Origin: Pseudoalteromonas luteoviolacea NCIMB 1944
GTDB lineage: Bacteria > Pseudomonadota > Gammaproteobacteria > Enterobacterales > Alteromonadaceae
Assembly (NCBI RefSeq): GCF_001625565.1
Contig: NZ_AUXS01000064.1
Span: forward strand, 62,001-126,000
Length of the DNA stretch: 64,000 nucleotides
Direction of reading: 5' to 3'
A program made the position numbers and the translations under genes. The notes beneath the pieces are model-generated. The model was not told the DNA's origin, searched no databases, and worked only from the letters and a program-made list of their open reading frames with translations. Below are positions 1 through 8,260 of this stretch, piece by piece (the first letter of the stretch is position 1; each line of letters starts with the position of its first letter).

Positions 1-207
1 GATTTCAGCACCTGTTTGTGGGTTACGGCCAGTGCGTGCTGCGCGCTCTTTTACAGAGAAAGTACCAAAACCAACTAGTGCTACTGAGTCACCTTCTTTT
101 AGAGCTTCAGTTACAGCACTAGTTAAAGCGTCTAATGCACGGCCAGCTGCCGTCTTAGAGATATCAGCGTCGTTCGCGATCTTTTCAACTAGTTGAGCTT
201 TGTTCAT
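1..207 (-). CDS. hup: HU family DNA-binding protein, 3' end cut by window edge
   Basis: The first 69 codons of an HU-type nucleoid protein lie here on the minus strand; the rest is beyond base 1. HU is a small basic dimer that bends and compacts DNA. The N-terminus begins MNKAQLVEKIA, followed by the family hallmark GFGTFSVKERAARTGRNPQTG at about residues 47-66, which leads into the DNA-binding arm. The ATG at 205-207 has an AGGA-type ribosome site about ten bases upstream. I cannot tell HU-alpha from HU-beta (hupA or hupB) because the C-terminal part is missing. It is transcribed away from nothing obvious and is separated from the next gene by about 150 bases. Confidence 0.93.
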   Translation of the reverse strand, partial: MNKAQLVEKIANDADISKTAAGRALDALTSAVTEALKEGDSVALVGFGTFSVKERAARTGRNPQTGAEI

Positions 208-359
208 TTTAAAAATTCCTATATTTTTTTATTTTCTGCCGGAGCAAATTCTATGTTTATTCATTTTAAGCATGAGTGCAAGCCAAAATTCAACTATATT
301 CGAAATTAATCTGACAAATTGTGCTTGTTTCGTATATATTTAGCTAAAAGGGGAACGAT

Positions 360-878
360 TTAGCTCATTACCTCATCATTCCTTCTTACAAAAGAACACG
401 AGTCAAGCCACCTCAGCATCTCAAAACCAATAAGCCATATCGCACCATAAATAAACCAAAATAGCCACAAAGGCTCTAATGTAGACAATACTCCGACTTT
501 CGACCCTGCATAATAACTGCCCGGTGTACACAACCAAACAATAGGTGCTCTGTATTTTATGGGTAGATAAAAAAGCTTGCTTAGAGACTCTCTAAACGAA
601 AATAGTAAAGCGAGCCACAACAAAACTAGCCAAACAGGGAGCGTTTCATCTCCATAGTCGATGACACTGAAGTTCACAGCAACAAGTTCAATGGACAAGC
701 CAACCCACAGCCCTATAAGCACAAACTTAGTATCTCTTGACTTGTGCGGGCTTAAAAAAAACATTAACGCTATCGCAATGCCAACCAGCAATAATGCATC
801 AGACTGCAAGAAAAAAACTGCAAACCAAGCCAGCTGAAATAACGCAAAGTTAATAATGACAGAATGTTTTTTCATCAT
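360..878 (-). CDS. DUF2878 family membrane protein
   Basis: A hydrophobic protein of about 172 residues starting MMKKHSVIINFALFQ, with four to six predicted membrane segments, resembling the DUF2878 family (function unknown). The frame is open further upstream to 1097, but that extension would lie inside the methyltransferase gene; the double ATG at 873-878 fits the family start. It overlaps the end of the Cfa-like gene by 26-29 bases, so it is translationally coupled as the last gene of the RpoE-ChrR operon. An imperfect inverted repeat (AGCTAAA at 342-348 and TTTAGCT at 359-365) spans its stop codon and may end the transcript, although no T-run follows. An inner-membrane location is inferred; its role in lipid or photo-oxidative stress is suggested only by position. 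Confidence 0.75.
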   Translation of the reverse strand: MMKKHSVIINFALFQLAWFAVFFLQSDALLLVGIAIALMFFLSPHKSRDTKFVLIGLWVGLSIELVAVNFSVIDYGDETLPVWLVLLWLALLFSFRESLSKLFYLPIKYRAPIVWLCTPGSYYAGSKVGVLSTLEPLWLFWFIYGAIWLIGFEMLRWLDSCSFVRRNDEVMS

Positions 879-2115
879 CGTTAAAATACCTAGGCTTTCT
901 AGCAACAAGGTGCACGGCACTCGTTGCTCTTTGCTTAAAACCACCTTCACAGTAACAAAGATAAAACTCCCAAAGACGATAGAATCGCTGGTCAAACTTC
1001 TTATTATCCAACGATGGCCAAGCTTTATCGAATCGCTCGCGCCAATCGTACAAAGTTTTCGCATAATGCAAGCCGATATCTTTAACCGAGTGAACAACTA
1101 GATCTGTACTGCTGCATATTTGCTTGCTCATTTCTGTAATTGAAGGGAGACATCCACCAGGAAAAATATATTGTTGGATAAAATCAGAGTTTTTTAAATA
1201 GTGATGGTATCTTTGACATGCAATGGTTATAGCTTGGATCAACATGACACCATCTGGCTTTAACAATGCGCTGCACTTTTCAAAAAAGCCGGCCAAATAG
1301 TCATGCCCTACTGCCTCTATCATTTCGATTGAGACTAATTTGTCAAACTTACCACCAAGCTCCCTGTAATCGTCCTTAAGCAATGTTATCTGCTCTTGCA
1401 ACCCAAGCTCATCTATTCTTTGACGCACATATGCATGTTGCTCTTCGGAGATTGTGGTCGTGGTAACCTTGCAACCGTAATTTTGTGCAGCGTATATCGC
1501 AAAGGCTCCCCACCCAGTGCCAATCTCAATGACGTGATCTGATTGTTTGAGGTCTACTTGCTCGCATATTTGTTTTAGTTTGTGTTGTTGCGCGACTTCA
1601 AGCGTTGCGTTGTGTGTTGGATAAACAGCACTAGAATAAAGCATTTCATCACTCAAAAACGCACTATACAAGTCGTTACCCAAATCGTAATGGGCAACTA
1701 TGTTTTTCTTTGAACCCGCTTTAGTGTTGCGATTTTTAAAGTGTGTTACTTTGTTAAACAGCCCAGATATCAACGCAAACTTTTTCTCGAATTGGTCCAA
1801 CACGTCTTGATTAACGACAAATATTTCTATGAGTTTGGTTAAATCTGAACAAGTCCAATGTCCCAAAATATATGACTCACCCGCCCCAACGCTACCGCCA
1901 AGAGCAAATTTGGCGTACATTTGTCCAGAGTGAACGTGTATTGTTGTTTTATCTGAGCTTTTTTCATTGCCAAATAAAAACTCTTGATCCGCGTCAATTA
2001 GCCTTATATGCCCCCACGTAATTTGTGCTAGTGCTTTTAACACTAATGTCTTGCACACTTTTACTAAAAAGCCGTCGCTGTTCTCGCTGCTAAATGATTG
2101 TGTCGTTTTTTCCAT
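850..2115 (-). CDS. cfa: Cyclopropane-fatty-acyl-phospholipid synthase-like methyltransferase
   Basis: A 421-residue S-adenosylmethionine-dependent enzyme of the Cfa family, which acts on the double bonds of unsaturated acyl chains in membrane phospholipids. The SAM-binding loop is IGTGWGAFAIYAA at about 198-210; the family motif YDLGNDLYSAFLSDEMLYS lies at 143-161. Of the bicarbonate-site residues known from E. coli Cfa (C139, E239, H266, I268, Y317), the equivalents here are S162, E267, Q294, I296 and Y351, so the Cys and His are replaced. That makes simple cyclopropane formation doubtful and a methyl-transfer product plausible (inference). It lies one base after the DUF1365 gene and three genes after an SDR, in the RpoE-ChrR operon. 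Homologues occur in the singlet-oxygen regulon of Rhodobacter. Confidence 0.9.
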   Translation of the reverse strand: MEKTTQSFSSENSDGFLVKVCKTLVLKALAQITWGHIRLIDADQEFLFGNEKSSDKTTIHVHSGQMYAKFALGGSVGAGESYILGHWTCSDLTKLIEIFVVNQDVLDQFEKKFALISGLFNKVTHFKNRNTKAGSKKNIVAHYDLGNDLYSAFLSDEMLYSSAVYPTHNATLEVAQQHKLKQICEQVDLKQSDHVIEIGTGWGAFAIYAAQNYGCKVTTTTISEEQHAYVRQRIDELGLQEQITLLKDDYRELGGKFDKLVSIEMIEAVGHDYLAGFFEKCSALLKPDGVMLIQAITIACQRYHHYLKNSDFIQQYIFPGGCLPSITEMSKQICSSTDLVVHSVKDIGLHYAKTLYDWRERFDKAWPSLDNKKFDQRFYRLWEFYLCYCEGGFKQRATSAVHLVARKPRYFNDDEKTFCHY

Positions 2116-2116
2116 C

Positions 2117-2842
2117 TTACAAACTTCCGGGATGACTGATAAAAGGAACTCGCTTAATAAAAAGCTTTAACGCTTGCCAGTAAATGCCTTTCACAATTGA
2201 AAAAGTCATCGCTGGAAACTGCTTCAACAAATTACTAACAGCGTGTCTTTCTAGTGGCACTCGCTGCAGTCTTAATGTGGCGTCAAATAGGAGTTCACGC
2301 TCTTTTTTATTCTCGATGTGGACAAAGGCATGTTGCTCAGGTGCTTTTATATGCCAGTGGTATTCCATATCCAAGTTCATAAAAGGTGATACGTGAAAAG
2401 TCTTTTCAAAGTTCACTTTTTTTCCAAGTGGAACAAGATAATAGTGGCGCTCATTCCATGGTGTATTGCTCACCTCAGCGATCATGTGTGTATATTTGCC
2501 GTCTTCCTTGGAAAAAAAATAAAAATTAACAGGACTAAAGTAATAGCCAACGCAGCGAACCTGTCCCATTAAATATACTTTGCTACCAGAAGCATCAACG
2601 CCCAGTTCAAGGCTTTTATCTAACGCTCGCTGCTTTAAAGGTTCCTCACTTCCAACTAAATAGTCAGCCTGTTCAAATCGCAGTAATTTTTTCCCTCTGG
2701 TACCGAACATTGGATGAATATCATCCAATAGGTGCAACTCGTCCAAATCAAAACACATCATGTACATTGGATATTTAAAGTGATGGTCTGCGACAGTATA
2801 GCGGCGGTGCCTGACATCGCCTAAGTAGATGGCACTATTCAA
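2117..2842 (-). CDS. DUF1365 domain-containing protein
   Basis: A 241-residue protein of the DUF1365 family, soluble or peripheral by appearance. Visible family blocks are FSPVNFYFF, EVSNTPWNERHYY and KTFHVSPFM in the middle of the protein. The biochemical function is not established; the family is almost always found between a FAD oxidoreductase and a Cfa-type methyltransferase, as here, which points to modification of unsaturated fatty acids. Its start overlaps the FAD oxidoreductase stop by four bases and its end is one base from the Cfa-like gene, so the three are surely co-translated. The related trio in Rhodobacter sphaeroides has, to my memory, been tied to furan fatty acid formation under RpoE control; applying that here is inference. 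Confidence 0.88.
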   Translation of the reverse strand: MNSAIYLGDVRHRRYTVADHHFKYPMYMMCFDLDELHLLDDIHPMFGTRGKKLLRFEQADYLVGSEEPLKQRALDKSLELGVDASGSKVYLMGQVRCVGYYFSPVNFYFFSKEDGKYTHMIAEVSNTPWNERHYYLVPLGKKVNFEKTFHVSPFMNLDMEYHWHIKAPEQHAFVHIENKKERELLFDATLRLQRVPLERHAVSNLLKQFPAMTFSIVKGIYWQALKLFIKRVPFISHPGSL

Positions 2843-4092
2843 AATTCAACTCCGAGCTGTTCAGCAACATCTACTGCGCTTTTGACACCATCTTCGTGAA
2901 AACCATTAAACCAATAAGCCCCGCAAAAATAAGTGCGATTAATTCCATCAATTTCCGACTTTCTTTTTTGTGCTCGGATGCTTTGCGTATTAAATACTGG
3001 GTGAAAATAAGTAAATTGATTAAGTATTTTATTCTTGTCTATCTGAGCATCATTATTTAACGTGACACAATATTGCTGTGCAGAAGATATCCCCTGAAGG
3101 ATGTTCATTTGATATGTTACACTTGCAGGCCTTGTCTGGCTCTCATCTAGCGCATAATTCCAACTTGCCCAAGCTGCCCTTCGCTTTGGTAGCAACGATA
3201 TATCGGTGTGAAGAACAACGCTATTTGGCGTATAAGGAATAGACCCTAATACATCAAGTTCGACATCAGATGCATCTTTCAGCAAAGCCAAAGCTTGATC
3301 AGAATGACAAGCAAAGACAACTTCATCAAAATGCTCGACGTTTCCATCGTCAAATGTTATCTCGACGTACCCATCTAGACGCGCAACCGACTTAATATGG
3401 GCGTTTAAATGTATTTTATCCTTGAATGACTCAGTCAAAGGCGCAATATATTGCTTTGACCCACCTGGGATAACATACCACTGAGGTCTGCCTGCTACGT
3501 CTAATAGCCCATGATTGTAGAAAAACTGAATGAAGAACTGAATTTCAAAATCTAGCATACCTTTTAAGCTGGTCGACCAAATCGCTGCACCCATAGGTAA
3601 AATATAGTGCTTTTTAAAAAACTCATCGAAGCCGTGTGCGTCTAGGAAGTCACCCAAATTCGTATGCTTCGAATAATCGCCACTATGATACAGTGCTTTA
3701 GATAATCGGTTAAATTTAACAATACTGTATAGAAACCCCCAAAATTTGGGCGAAAATATATTGCGCTTTTGAGCAAATAGTGAAAAAAACGTGTGTCCAT
3801 TATATTCGAAGTCCCTACCTGCTGTTTTAACGCTAAAGCTCATTTGTGTCGGCTTGCGGCCAACCCCTATTTGGTCCAACAGCTTTTCGAACAAAGGATA
3901 AGTGCGGTCGTTAAAAACAATAAAGCCAGTATCAATACCCTTTAGCCCTTCCGGTGTCTCAACATCAACGGTTGCTGTGTGACCCCCAAGCCTATCTTCT
4001 TTTTCAAATAAGGTGATATTGTGTTTTTTGTTAAGTAAATAAGCCGCACTTAATCCTGAAATACCAGACCCAATTATTGCAATATTTTTCAA
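2839..4092 (-). CDS. FAD-dependent amine-oxidase-like oxidoreductase
   Basis: A 417-residue flavoprotein with an N-terminal Rossmann dinucleotide motif (IIGSGISGLSAAYLL, residues 6-20) followed by the acidic ribose-binding end FEKEDRLGGHT, typical of the flavin amine oxidase/protoporphyrinogen oxidase superfamily. Its C-terminus closes with the usual second FAD contact, YFCGAYWFNGFHEDGVKSA. Proteins of this type form the N-terminal half of plant cyclopropane synthases and accompany bacterial Cfa genes; an acyl-chain desaturase or oxidase role is inferred, not shown. Four-base overlaps join it to the SDR before and the DUF1365 gene after it. It lacks a signal peptide and is probably cytoplasmic, perhaps on the membrane face. 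Confidence 0.88.
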   Translation of the reverse strand: MKNIAIIGSGISGLSAAYLLNKKHNITLFEKEDRLGGHTATVDVETPEGLKGIDTGFIVFNDRTYPLFEKLLDQIGVGRKPTQMSFSVKTAGRDFEYNGHTFFSLFAQKRNIFSPKFWGFLYSIVKFNRLSKALYHSGDYSKHTNLGDFLDAHGFDEFFKKHYILPMGAAIWSTSLKGMLDFEIQFFIQFFYNHGLLDVAGRPQWYVIPGGSKQYIAPLTESFKDKIHLNAHIKSVARLDGYVEITFDDGNVEHFDEVVFACHSDQALALLKDASDVELDVLGSIPYTPNSVVLHTDISLLPKRRAAWASWNYALDESQTRPASVTYQMNILQGISSAQQYCVTLNNDAQIDKNKILNQFTYFHPVFNTQSIRAQKRKSEIDGINRTYFCGAYWFNGFHEDGVKSAVDVAEQLGVEF

Positions 4093-4808
4093 CGTTTTAT
4101 CCTTTTAGCGATTGGCGACCAAAGTTTGAATGGAAGAAGGGAGAAAAGCTTTAAAAACAAAGTAAAGCGTTTTGGAAAGTGGATTTCATCACAACGATTT
4201 AAAACCCCATTATAAATGCGTTCCGCAGCCTGTTCACAACTCACTAAACAAGGCATAGGGAAATCATTTTTATCGGTTAGTGGGGTCTCTACAAATCCAG
4301 GGTGTACCAAAGTGACATTTATATCTTGTAACTCTACTTGCATAACGCGCGTTAAATAGCTTAATGCCGCCTTAGATGCACCGTAGGCTTGCGCCCTTGG
4401 CAGCGGCAAAAAGCTCGCGCTAGAACTGACTATAACAAGTTGCCCATCTTTTTTAATCTTGGGTATAAATGCCTCTAAACAATACCCTGTGGAAATCAAG
4501 TTAGCGTGGATAACCCGTTCAAATAACGCCGAATCAAACTGATTTGCGTCATCTATATATTCACATACACCGGCATTTAAAATCACAATATCTAAGTTAT
4601 CAAAACAGTTTGCAGCATCAAACACTTGCTGTTTCGACGTTATATCAAACTTAGATGTTTTAATACTTTGCTGTGAGAATGCAGCGAGTTTTGACTCATT
4701 TCGGCCACATGCGATAACATTGTGAGAAGACGAATAACGTTTTACCAACGCTTCACCAATACCCGATGTAGCCCCCGTTATCACTACCTGCTTTTGCTCA
4801 ACTGTCAT
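4089..4808 (-). CDS. SDR family NAD(P)-dependent oxidoreductase
   Basis: A 239-residue classical short-chain dehydrogenase. The cofactor motif TGATSGIG is at residues 11-18, the NAG motif at 78-80, the catalytic serine region VSSSASF near 127-133, and the YxxxK pair at Y142 and K146, so the active site is intact. The substrate is unknown; the place in the operon, between an NTF2-like protein and a flavin oxidoreductase of the lipid module, suggests an acyl or lipid aldehyde/keto compound (inference). An SDR is also part of the RpoE singlet-oxygen regulon in Rhodobacter, as far as I recall. It overlaps both neighbouring genes by four bases. Confidence 0.9.
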   Translation of the reverse strand: MTVEQKQVVITGATSGIGEALVKRYSSSHNVIACGRNESKLAAFSQQSIKTSKFDITSKQQVFDAANCFDNLDIVILNAGVCEYIDDANQFDSALFERVIHANLISTGYCLEAFIPKIKKDGQLVIVSSSASFLPLPRAQAYGASKAALSYLTRVMQVELQDINVTLVHPGFVETPLTDKNDFPMPCLVSCEQAAERIYNGVLNRCDEIHFPKRFTLFLKLFSLLPFKLWSPIAKRIKR

Positions 4809-5230
4809 GATACAGCTCGCTTTTCAAGTGTTTTAATAACACTGCCAAGTAGTGGTATATTGCGATATAACAAGGCGCCCACATCAAAGTAGTCTCGGTG
4901 ATTAATCACTTTCTCACCTTTAAAAGTAAGTTGGCTATGTCCTGCAACAGTAATGCACTTTTTATTATTGAGCTTGTTATGAGAAAAGTGCATATCCCAA
5001 TATAAAAAACCTTTGTCTTCTATTACGTAGTGTTCTTTTATATCGAAGGAAATGGAGTTGACATTGGCGTACATGTTTTCAAAGTACTTTGTTAATTCCT
5101 CAATTCCTTCAACTCTATGTAGAGGATCAGAAAAGACGATACTTTCGTCATAAATATTTCGTAACAGACTTAAATTTTTGTCCGAGAGTTGATTATATAT
5201 ATCAACAAAGTTGCTAAGATGCTGTTCCAT
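4805..5230 (-). CDS. NTF2-like (SnoaL-type) protein
   Basis: A 141-residue protein with the pattern of a SnoaL/NTF2-like cone fold: an N-terminal helix pair (NFVDIYNQLSDKNLSLL), then YDESIVFSDPLHRVEGIEEL and a set of beta strands ending HRDYFDVGALLYRNIPLLG. Such folds bind or isomerise small hydrophobic ligands; no catalytic function can be assigned. No signal peptide is visible. It sits two bases after the photolyase stop and overlaps the SDR start by four bases. Homologues are routinely found in this RpoE-ChrR gene cluster in Vibrio and relatives, which ties it to the same response rather than to a stand-alone pathway. Confidence 0.8.
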   Translation of the reverse strand: MEQHLSNFVDIYNQLSDKNLSLLRNIYDESIVFSDPLHRVEGIEELTKYFENMYANVNSISFDIKEHYVIEDKGFLYWDMHFSHNKLNNKKCITVAGHSQLTFKGEKVINHRDYFDVGALLYRNIPLLGSVIKTLEKRAVS

Positions 5231-5232
5231 TC

Positions 5233-6615
5233 CTAAACCTTAAATGCATCAAGTGCTCTTGCTCTTGCTTCTTTATGCTCAACGATGGGTGCAATGTAGC
5301 AATCTCTCCCAACAGACCTTATATAATCATGCGGGAAGTGGATATATTTAGCAGGCACCCATTCTAATTCATGTACATATTTACGAATAAAAGTACCATC
5401 AGGATCAAATTTTTCGCTCTGTGTTATCGGGTTGAAAATTCTGAAATAAGGTTGTGCGTCACACCCTGTGCTCGCTGCCCACTGCCAACCGCCATTATTA
5501 GCTGCCAAATCGCCGTCAATTAGCCTATTCATAAAATAAGCTTCTCCTTTACGCCAGTCGATTAATAAGTGTTTTGTCAAAAAGCTCGCCACGATCATAC
5601 GAAGTCGATTATGCATCCACCCAGTTTGATTTAGTTGCCGCATTGCCGCGTCCACTATTGGATAGCCTGTTTTACCCTCACACCATGCTGTGAAAGCGGT
5701 TTCGTCATCTAACCAAATAACGGCATCGTACTTCTCATTAAAGTTTTTTCCTTTGCATAATTTTGGAAACACAAACATTAAATGCCGGTAAAACTCTCTC
5801 CAAAGTAATTCATTTATATATACGAAAGCCGAAGTTTTTGTCCTTAATAATATGTCCGGAATTCGTTGCTGTATTCTCGCAATTAAATCCGTGACACAAA
5901 TCATCCCCAGTGCCAAGTATGGGCTCAATCCCGACGTTCCTTTAATACTTGGAATATCTCTATACTCACTATATTCGTTTAATTTATTGTCTAAAAATAA
6001 CTCTACAACTTTGGACAATGTCTCATCATCCACGGGCCATTTTTCAGATTGCCCGTCTGAATTTAAAACATCCGGCGAGTACCACTTTATGGGTTTATAG
6101 CTAGTTTGTAGATATTTTCCTAATGGGAAGGTGCGCTGTGAAAATCCTGCTAGCCAAGCTTTTTTAAACGGGGTAAATACTTTGAACATCTCACCACTTT
6201 TAGTAACTACGCTCCCAGGCTGACATAAAACATCTCCATCATACAAGTGAAACTCAGCGCCAGATTTAGAACACTGAGCATCTCGATTTAGTTCATTAAT
6301 TTCATATTCCCTGTTTGCGTATACGTGCGTAAATCCATGCAAAGTAATGAACTCATTGAATTTGAACGGCAATTGTTTGAAGTCGCCGGCATCCACAACA
6401 TGCAGCTTGATGCCAAGTTCAGCCAATTTCCTTCCCAAGTAGTCAAGTCGCCTCTTTAATAAGTCTATTTGGACTTCACTGGTTTTGTGAATTTGCCACT
6501 GTTTTTCACAGACAAAAAACAGCGCCTCGCTGGCGCCGTTGTTCACTGCATCTTGAAGTGCTTGGTTACTCGCTAATCTAAGATCGCGCCTAAACCAATA
6601 AAGTACTTTACTCAA
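5233..6615 (-). CDS. phrB: Deoxyribodipyrimidine photolyase (CPD class I)
   Basis: A 460-residue class I photolyase, which uses reduced FAD and blue light to split cyclobutane pyrimidine dimers. The N-terminal antenna-binding domain begins VLYWFRRDLRLASNQAL; the FAD domain contains GTSGLSPYLALG, WREFYRHLMF, GYPIVDAAMRQLNQTGWMHNR and GDLAANNGGWQW, all standard for the family, with the tryptophans of the electron-transfer chain present. The length matches E. coli PhrB (about 470). It overlaps the DUF523/DUF1722 gene by four bases; the same pair (ybgA-phr) is adjacent in E. coli. Placement in an RpoE-ChrR operon makes it part of a light and singlet-oxygen defence set. Confidence 0.96.
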   Translation of the reverse strand: MSKVLYWFRRDLRLASNQALQDAVNNGASEALFFVCEKQWQIHKTSEVQIDLLKRRLDYLGRKLAELGIKLHVVDAGDFKQLPFKFNEFITLHGFTHVYANREYEINELNRDAQCSKSGAEFHLYDGDVLCQPGSVVTKSGEMFKVFTPFKKAWLAGFSQRTFPLGKYLQTSYKPIKWYSPDVLNSDGQSEKWPVDDETLSKVVELFLDNKLNEYSEYRDIPSIKGTSGLSPYLALGMICVTDLIARIQQRIPDILLRTKTSAFVYINELLWREFYRHLMFVFPKLCKGKNFNEKYDAVIWLDDETAFTAWCEGKTGYPIVDAAMRQLNQTGWMHNRLRMIVASFLTKHLLIDWRKGEAYFMNRLIDGDLAANNGGWQWAASTGCDAQPYFRIFNPITQSEKFDPDGTFIRKYVHELEWVPAKYIHFPHDYIRSVGRDCYIAPIVEHKEARARALDAFKV

Positions 6616-7568
6616 ATTGCAAACCTTAGTTTTAAATCGTGAGGATATGGGTCGAAATATACTTGCTGCTCCAAGTAGGCTTTGGGATGCACTCGCAAAT
6701 GATGCTTCAAAAGCGTTAAGGGTACATTTAAAGGTACCAAGCCTGTTCGATATTCATCAATTGCCTCTACCATTTCAGCCTTTTCGACCTGAGACAATTC
6801 GTTTTTGAAGTAACCTTGAAGGTGCGCCAACGTATTTGCTTGCGCTTTGCGGCTAGCTGGCTTTTTCAACGCTTCCATGAGACCTAATATATACTCACCA
6901 GCGCCTTGCTCTATCGTATTGGCCTGCACTTCGGCAAGCAACCTGCCAAGCTTGCGATAAGCTTCATAATTGTGGCTCATCAGCAAGTATTTGTGCTTAG
7001 CGTGAAACTCCGTCAACTTGTGTTTACTCAGCTTCTGCTCTGTTAGCTCCTGCCAAGACTTGTATACATATACGCGCATTACAAAGTTTTCCCGTAAATG
7101 TACATCGTTCAATCGGCCGTTTTCTTCGCATGGCAATAGCGGATTGTGACGCATAATTTCTGCTGCAAATGCGCCTACCCCCTCTGCTGTCGCGCCAGTA
7201 CCAGCGTCATTATAAACTTTAACGCGTTCCATACCACAGCTAGGACTTTTTGCGCAAAAAACGAAACCTGACAGCTCTTTGGCTTTTGTTTGGGCTATCT
7301 TTTTACCATATTCAGTTAATTTAGGACCTACATCTTGCGTCCCATCTGGGCGGCATACTTTAATGGTGTCGCCAAAACGTACTTGTCTTATCGTTTCGCG
7401 CGGTATTGGCATACCAATCGCAACTTCAGGGCAAAATTTCACGAACTCGACATGTTTACTGAATTCGTCCATACAAAAATTAGAGCGTTTGTGCCCCTTA
7501 TCAAAACGAACCTTGTCTCCGCCAAGACAGGCACTTAATCCGATTTGTATCGGTGAATTAAATTGCAT
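6612..7568 (-). CDS. DUF523 and DUF1722 domain protein (YbgA-like)
   Basis: A 318-residue two-domain protein: DUF523 in the first half (SACLGGDKVRFDKGHKR, CPEVAIGMPIPRE, CAKSPSCGMERV) and DUF1722 in the second (HKYLLMSHNYEAYRKLG through to HHLRVHPKAYLEQQVYFDPYP). The cysteines of DUF523 could hold a metal or Fe-S cluster, which is inference. E. coli YbgA is the DUF1722 half alone and lies beside phr, as this gene does. A GGAG ribosome site lies just upstream of the ATG, within the 14-base gap after chrR. The molecular function is unknown. Confidence 0.9.
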   Translation of the reverse strand: MQFNSPIQIGLSACLGGDKVRFDKGHKRSNFCMDEFSKHVEFVKFCPEVAIGMPIPRETIRQVRFGDTIKVCRPDGTQDVGPKLTEYGKKIAQTKAKELSGFVFCAKSPSCGMERVKVYNDAGTGATAEGVGAFAAEIMRHNPLLPCEENGRLNDVHLRENFVMRVYVYKSWQELTEQKLSKHKLTEFHAKHKYLLMSHNYEAYRKLGRLLAEVQANTIEQGAGEYILGLMEALKKPASRKAQANTLAHLQGYFKNELSQVEKAEMVEAIDEYRTGLVPLNVPLTLLKHHLRVHPKAYLEQQVYFDPYPHDLKLRFAI

Positions 7569-7582
7569 ACTCGACTCCCATT

Positions 7583-8260
7583 TTAATAGATAAGATTACC
7601 AATTGGGTTTAGCAGTTTGCTAAGGCCTTTATTGAAGTGCAATGCACTGTCTACTAAAGTAAAGCACAAACAGCCTTCTTCTGTTTTAGGTGTATGGTTA
7701 TGCCTGCCATCTAGCATAATAAAATCACCAGGTACATATGAACCACTTTCATCTTCGAAAGACCCATCTAGCAATAGAGTTAATTCAAACCCTGTGTGCG
7801 TGTGCTCAGGTATCTCCCCGCCGGGCCTTATGTGTAGTAAACTGCTCCGCAAAGGGCCTTCGTCCAACTCAAAACGAGCACGAGAAACCTTTCCTGCATT
7901 GATAAAACTGCCTAACTTTAAGGCCGCGATTGCTCTTGGCAATTGAACAGACTTATCCTGATAATCAAACATTTGAGGTTCTCTAGGGACCATCGCACTA
8001 CTCATTTCTAGTTGTGTGATGTCATTTATCATCGCTTCAAATGCCAGATTTTCTTCTGCGCTCGTATCTGCTATATCTGAACAGTTACTTGCGTTGCTCT
8101 CAAACGCAGACTCAGCTTGCTTTGCTTCTAACGCGTCGAGTTCCAGTTTACATGCGTCACACAACTCTATGTGTGCGGCAATCGCTACACTTAATCCAAC
8201 AGGAAGCTCACCAGCGACGTGCTTTTGCATCAACTGTTTTGATGGGTGATATTTAATCAT
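7583..8260 (-). CDS. chrR: ChrR-type zinc anti-sigma factor
   Basis: A 225-residue anti-sigma factor of the ChrR family, which holds its cognate ECF sigma factor inactive until singlet oxygen or organic peroxide is present. The N-terminal zinc-binding anti-sigma domain shows H30-x3-C34-x2-C37 (HIELCDAC). The C-terminal cupin has HTHTGFE at 153-159 and a later HNH at 187-189, matching the second zinc site of ChrR. A start at 8278 is possible, but the ATG at 8258-8260 is preferred because a GGGAG ribosome site lies just upstream and the sequence MIKYHPS matches the family start. It overlaps the sigma gene stop by eight bases, the usual coupling of a sigma/anti-sigma pair. Confidence 0.93.
   Translation of the reverse strand: MIKYHPSKQLMQKHVAGELPVGLSVAIAAHIELCDACKLELDALEAKQAESAFESNASNCSDIADTSAEENLAFEAMINDITQLEMSSAMVPREPQMFDYQDKSVQLPRAIAALKLGSFINAGKVSRARFELDEGPLRSSLLHIRPGGEIPEHTHTGFELTLLLDGSFEDESGSYVPGDFIMLDGRHNHTPKTEEGCLCFTLVDSALHFNKGLSKLLNPIGNLIY

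Noticed and set aside
879..1097. N-terminal extension of the DUF2878 frame
   Set aside because: It runs antisense-free but inside the methyltransferase gene in another frame, and the family begins at the double ATG near 878.
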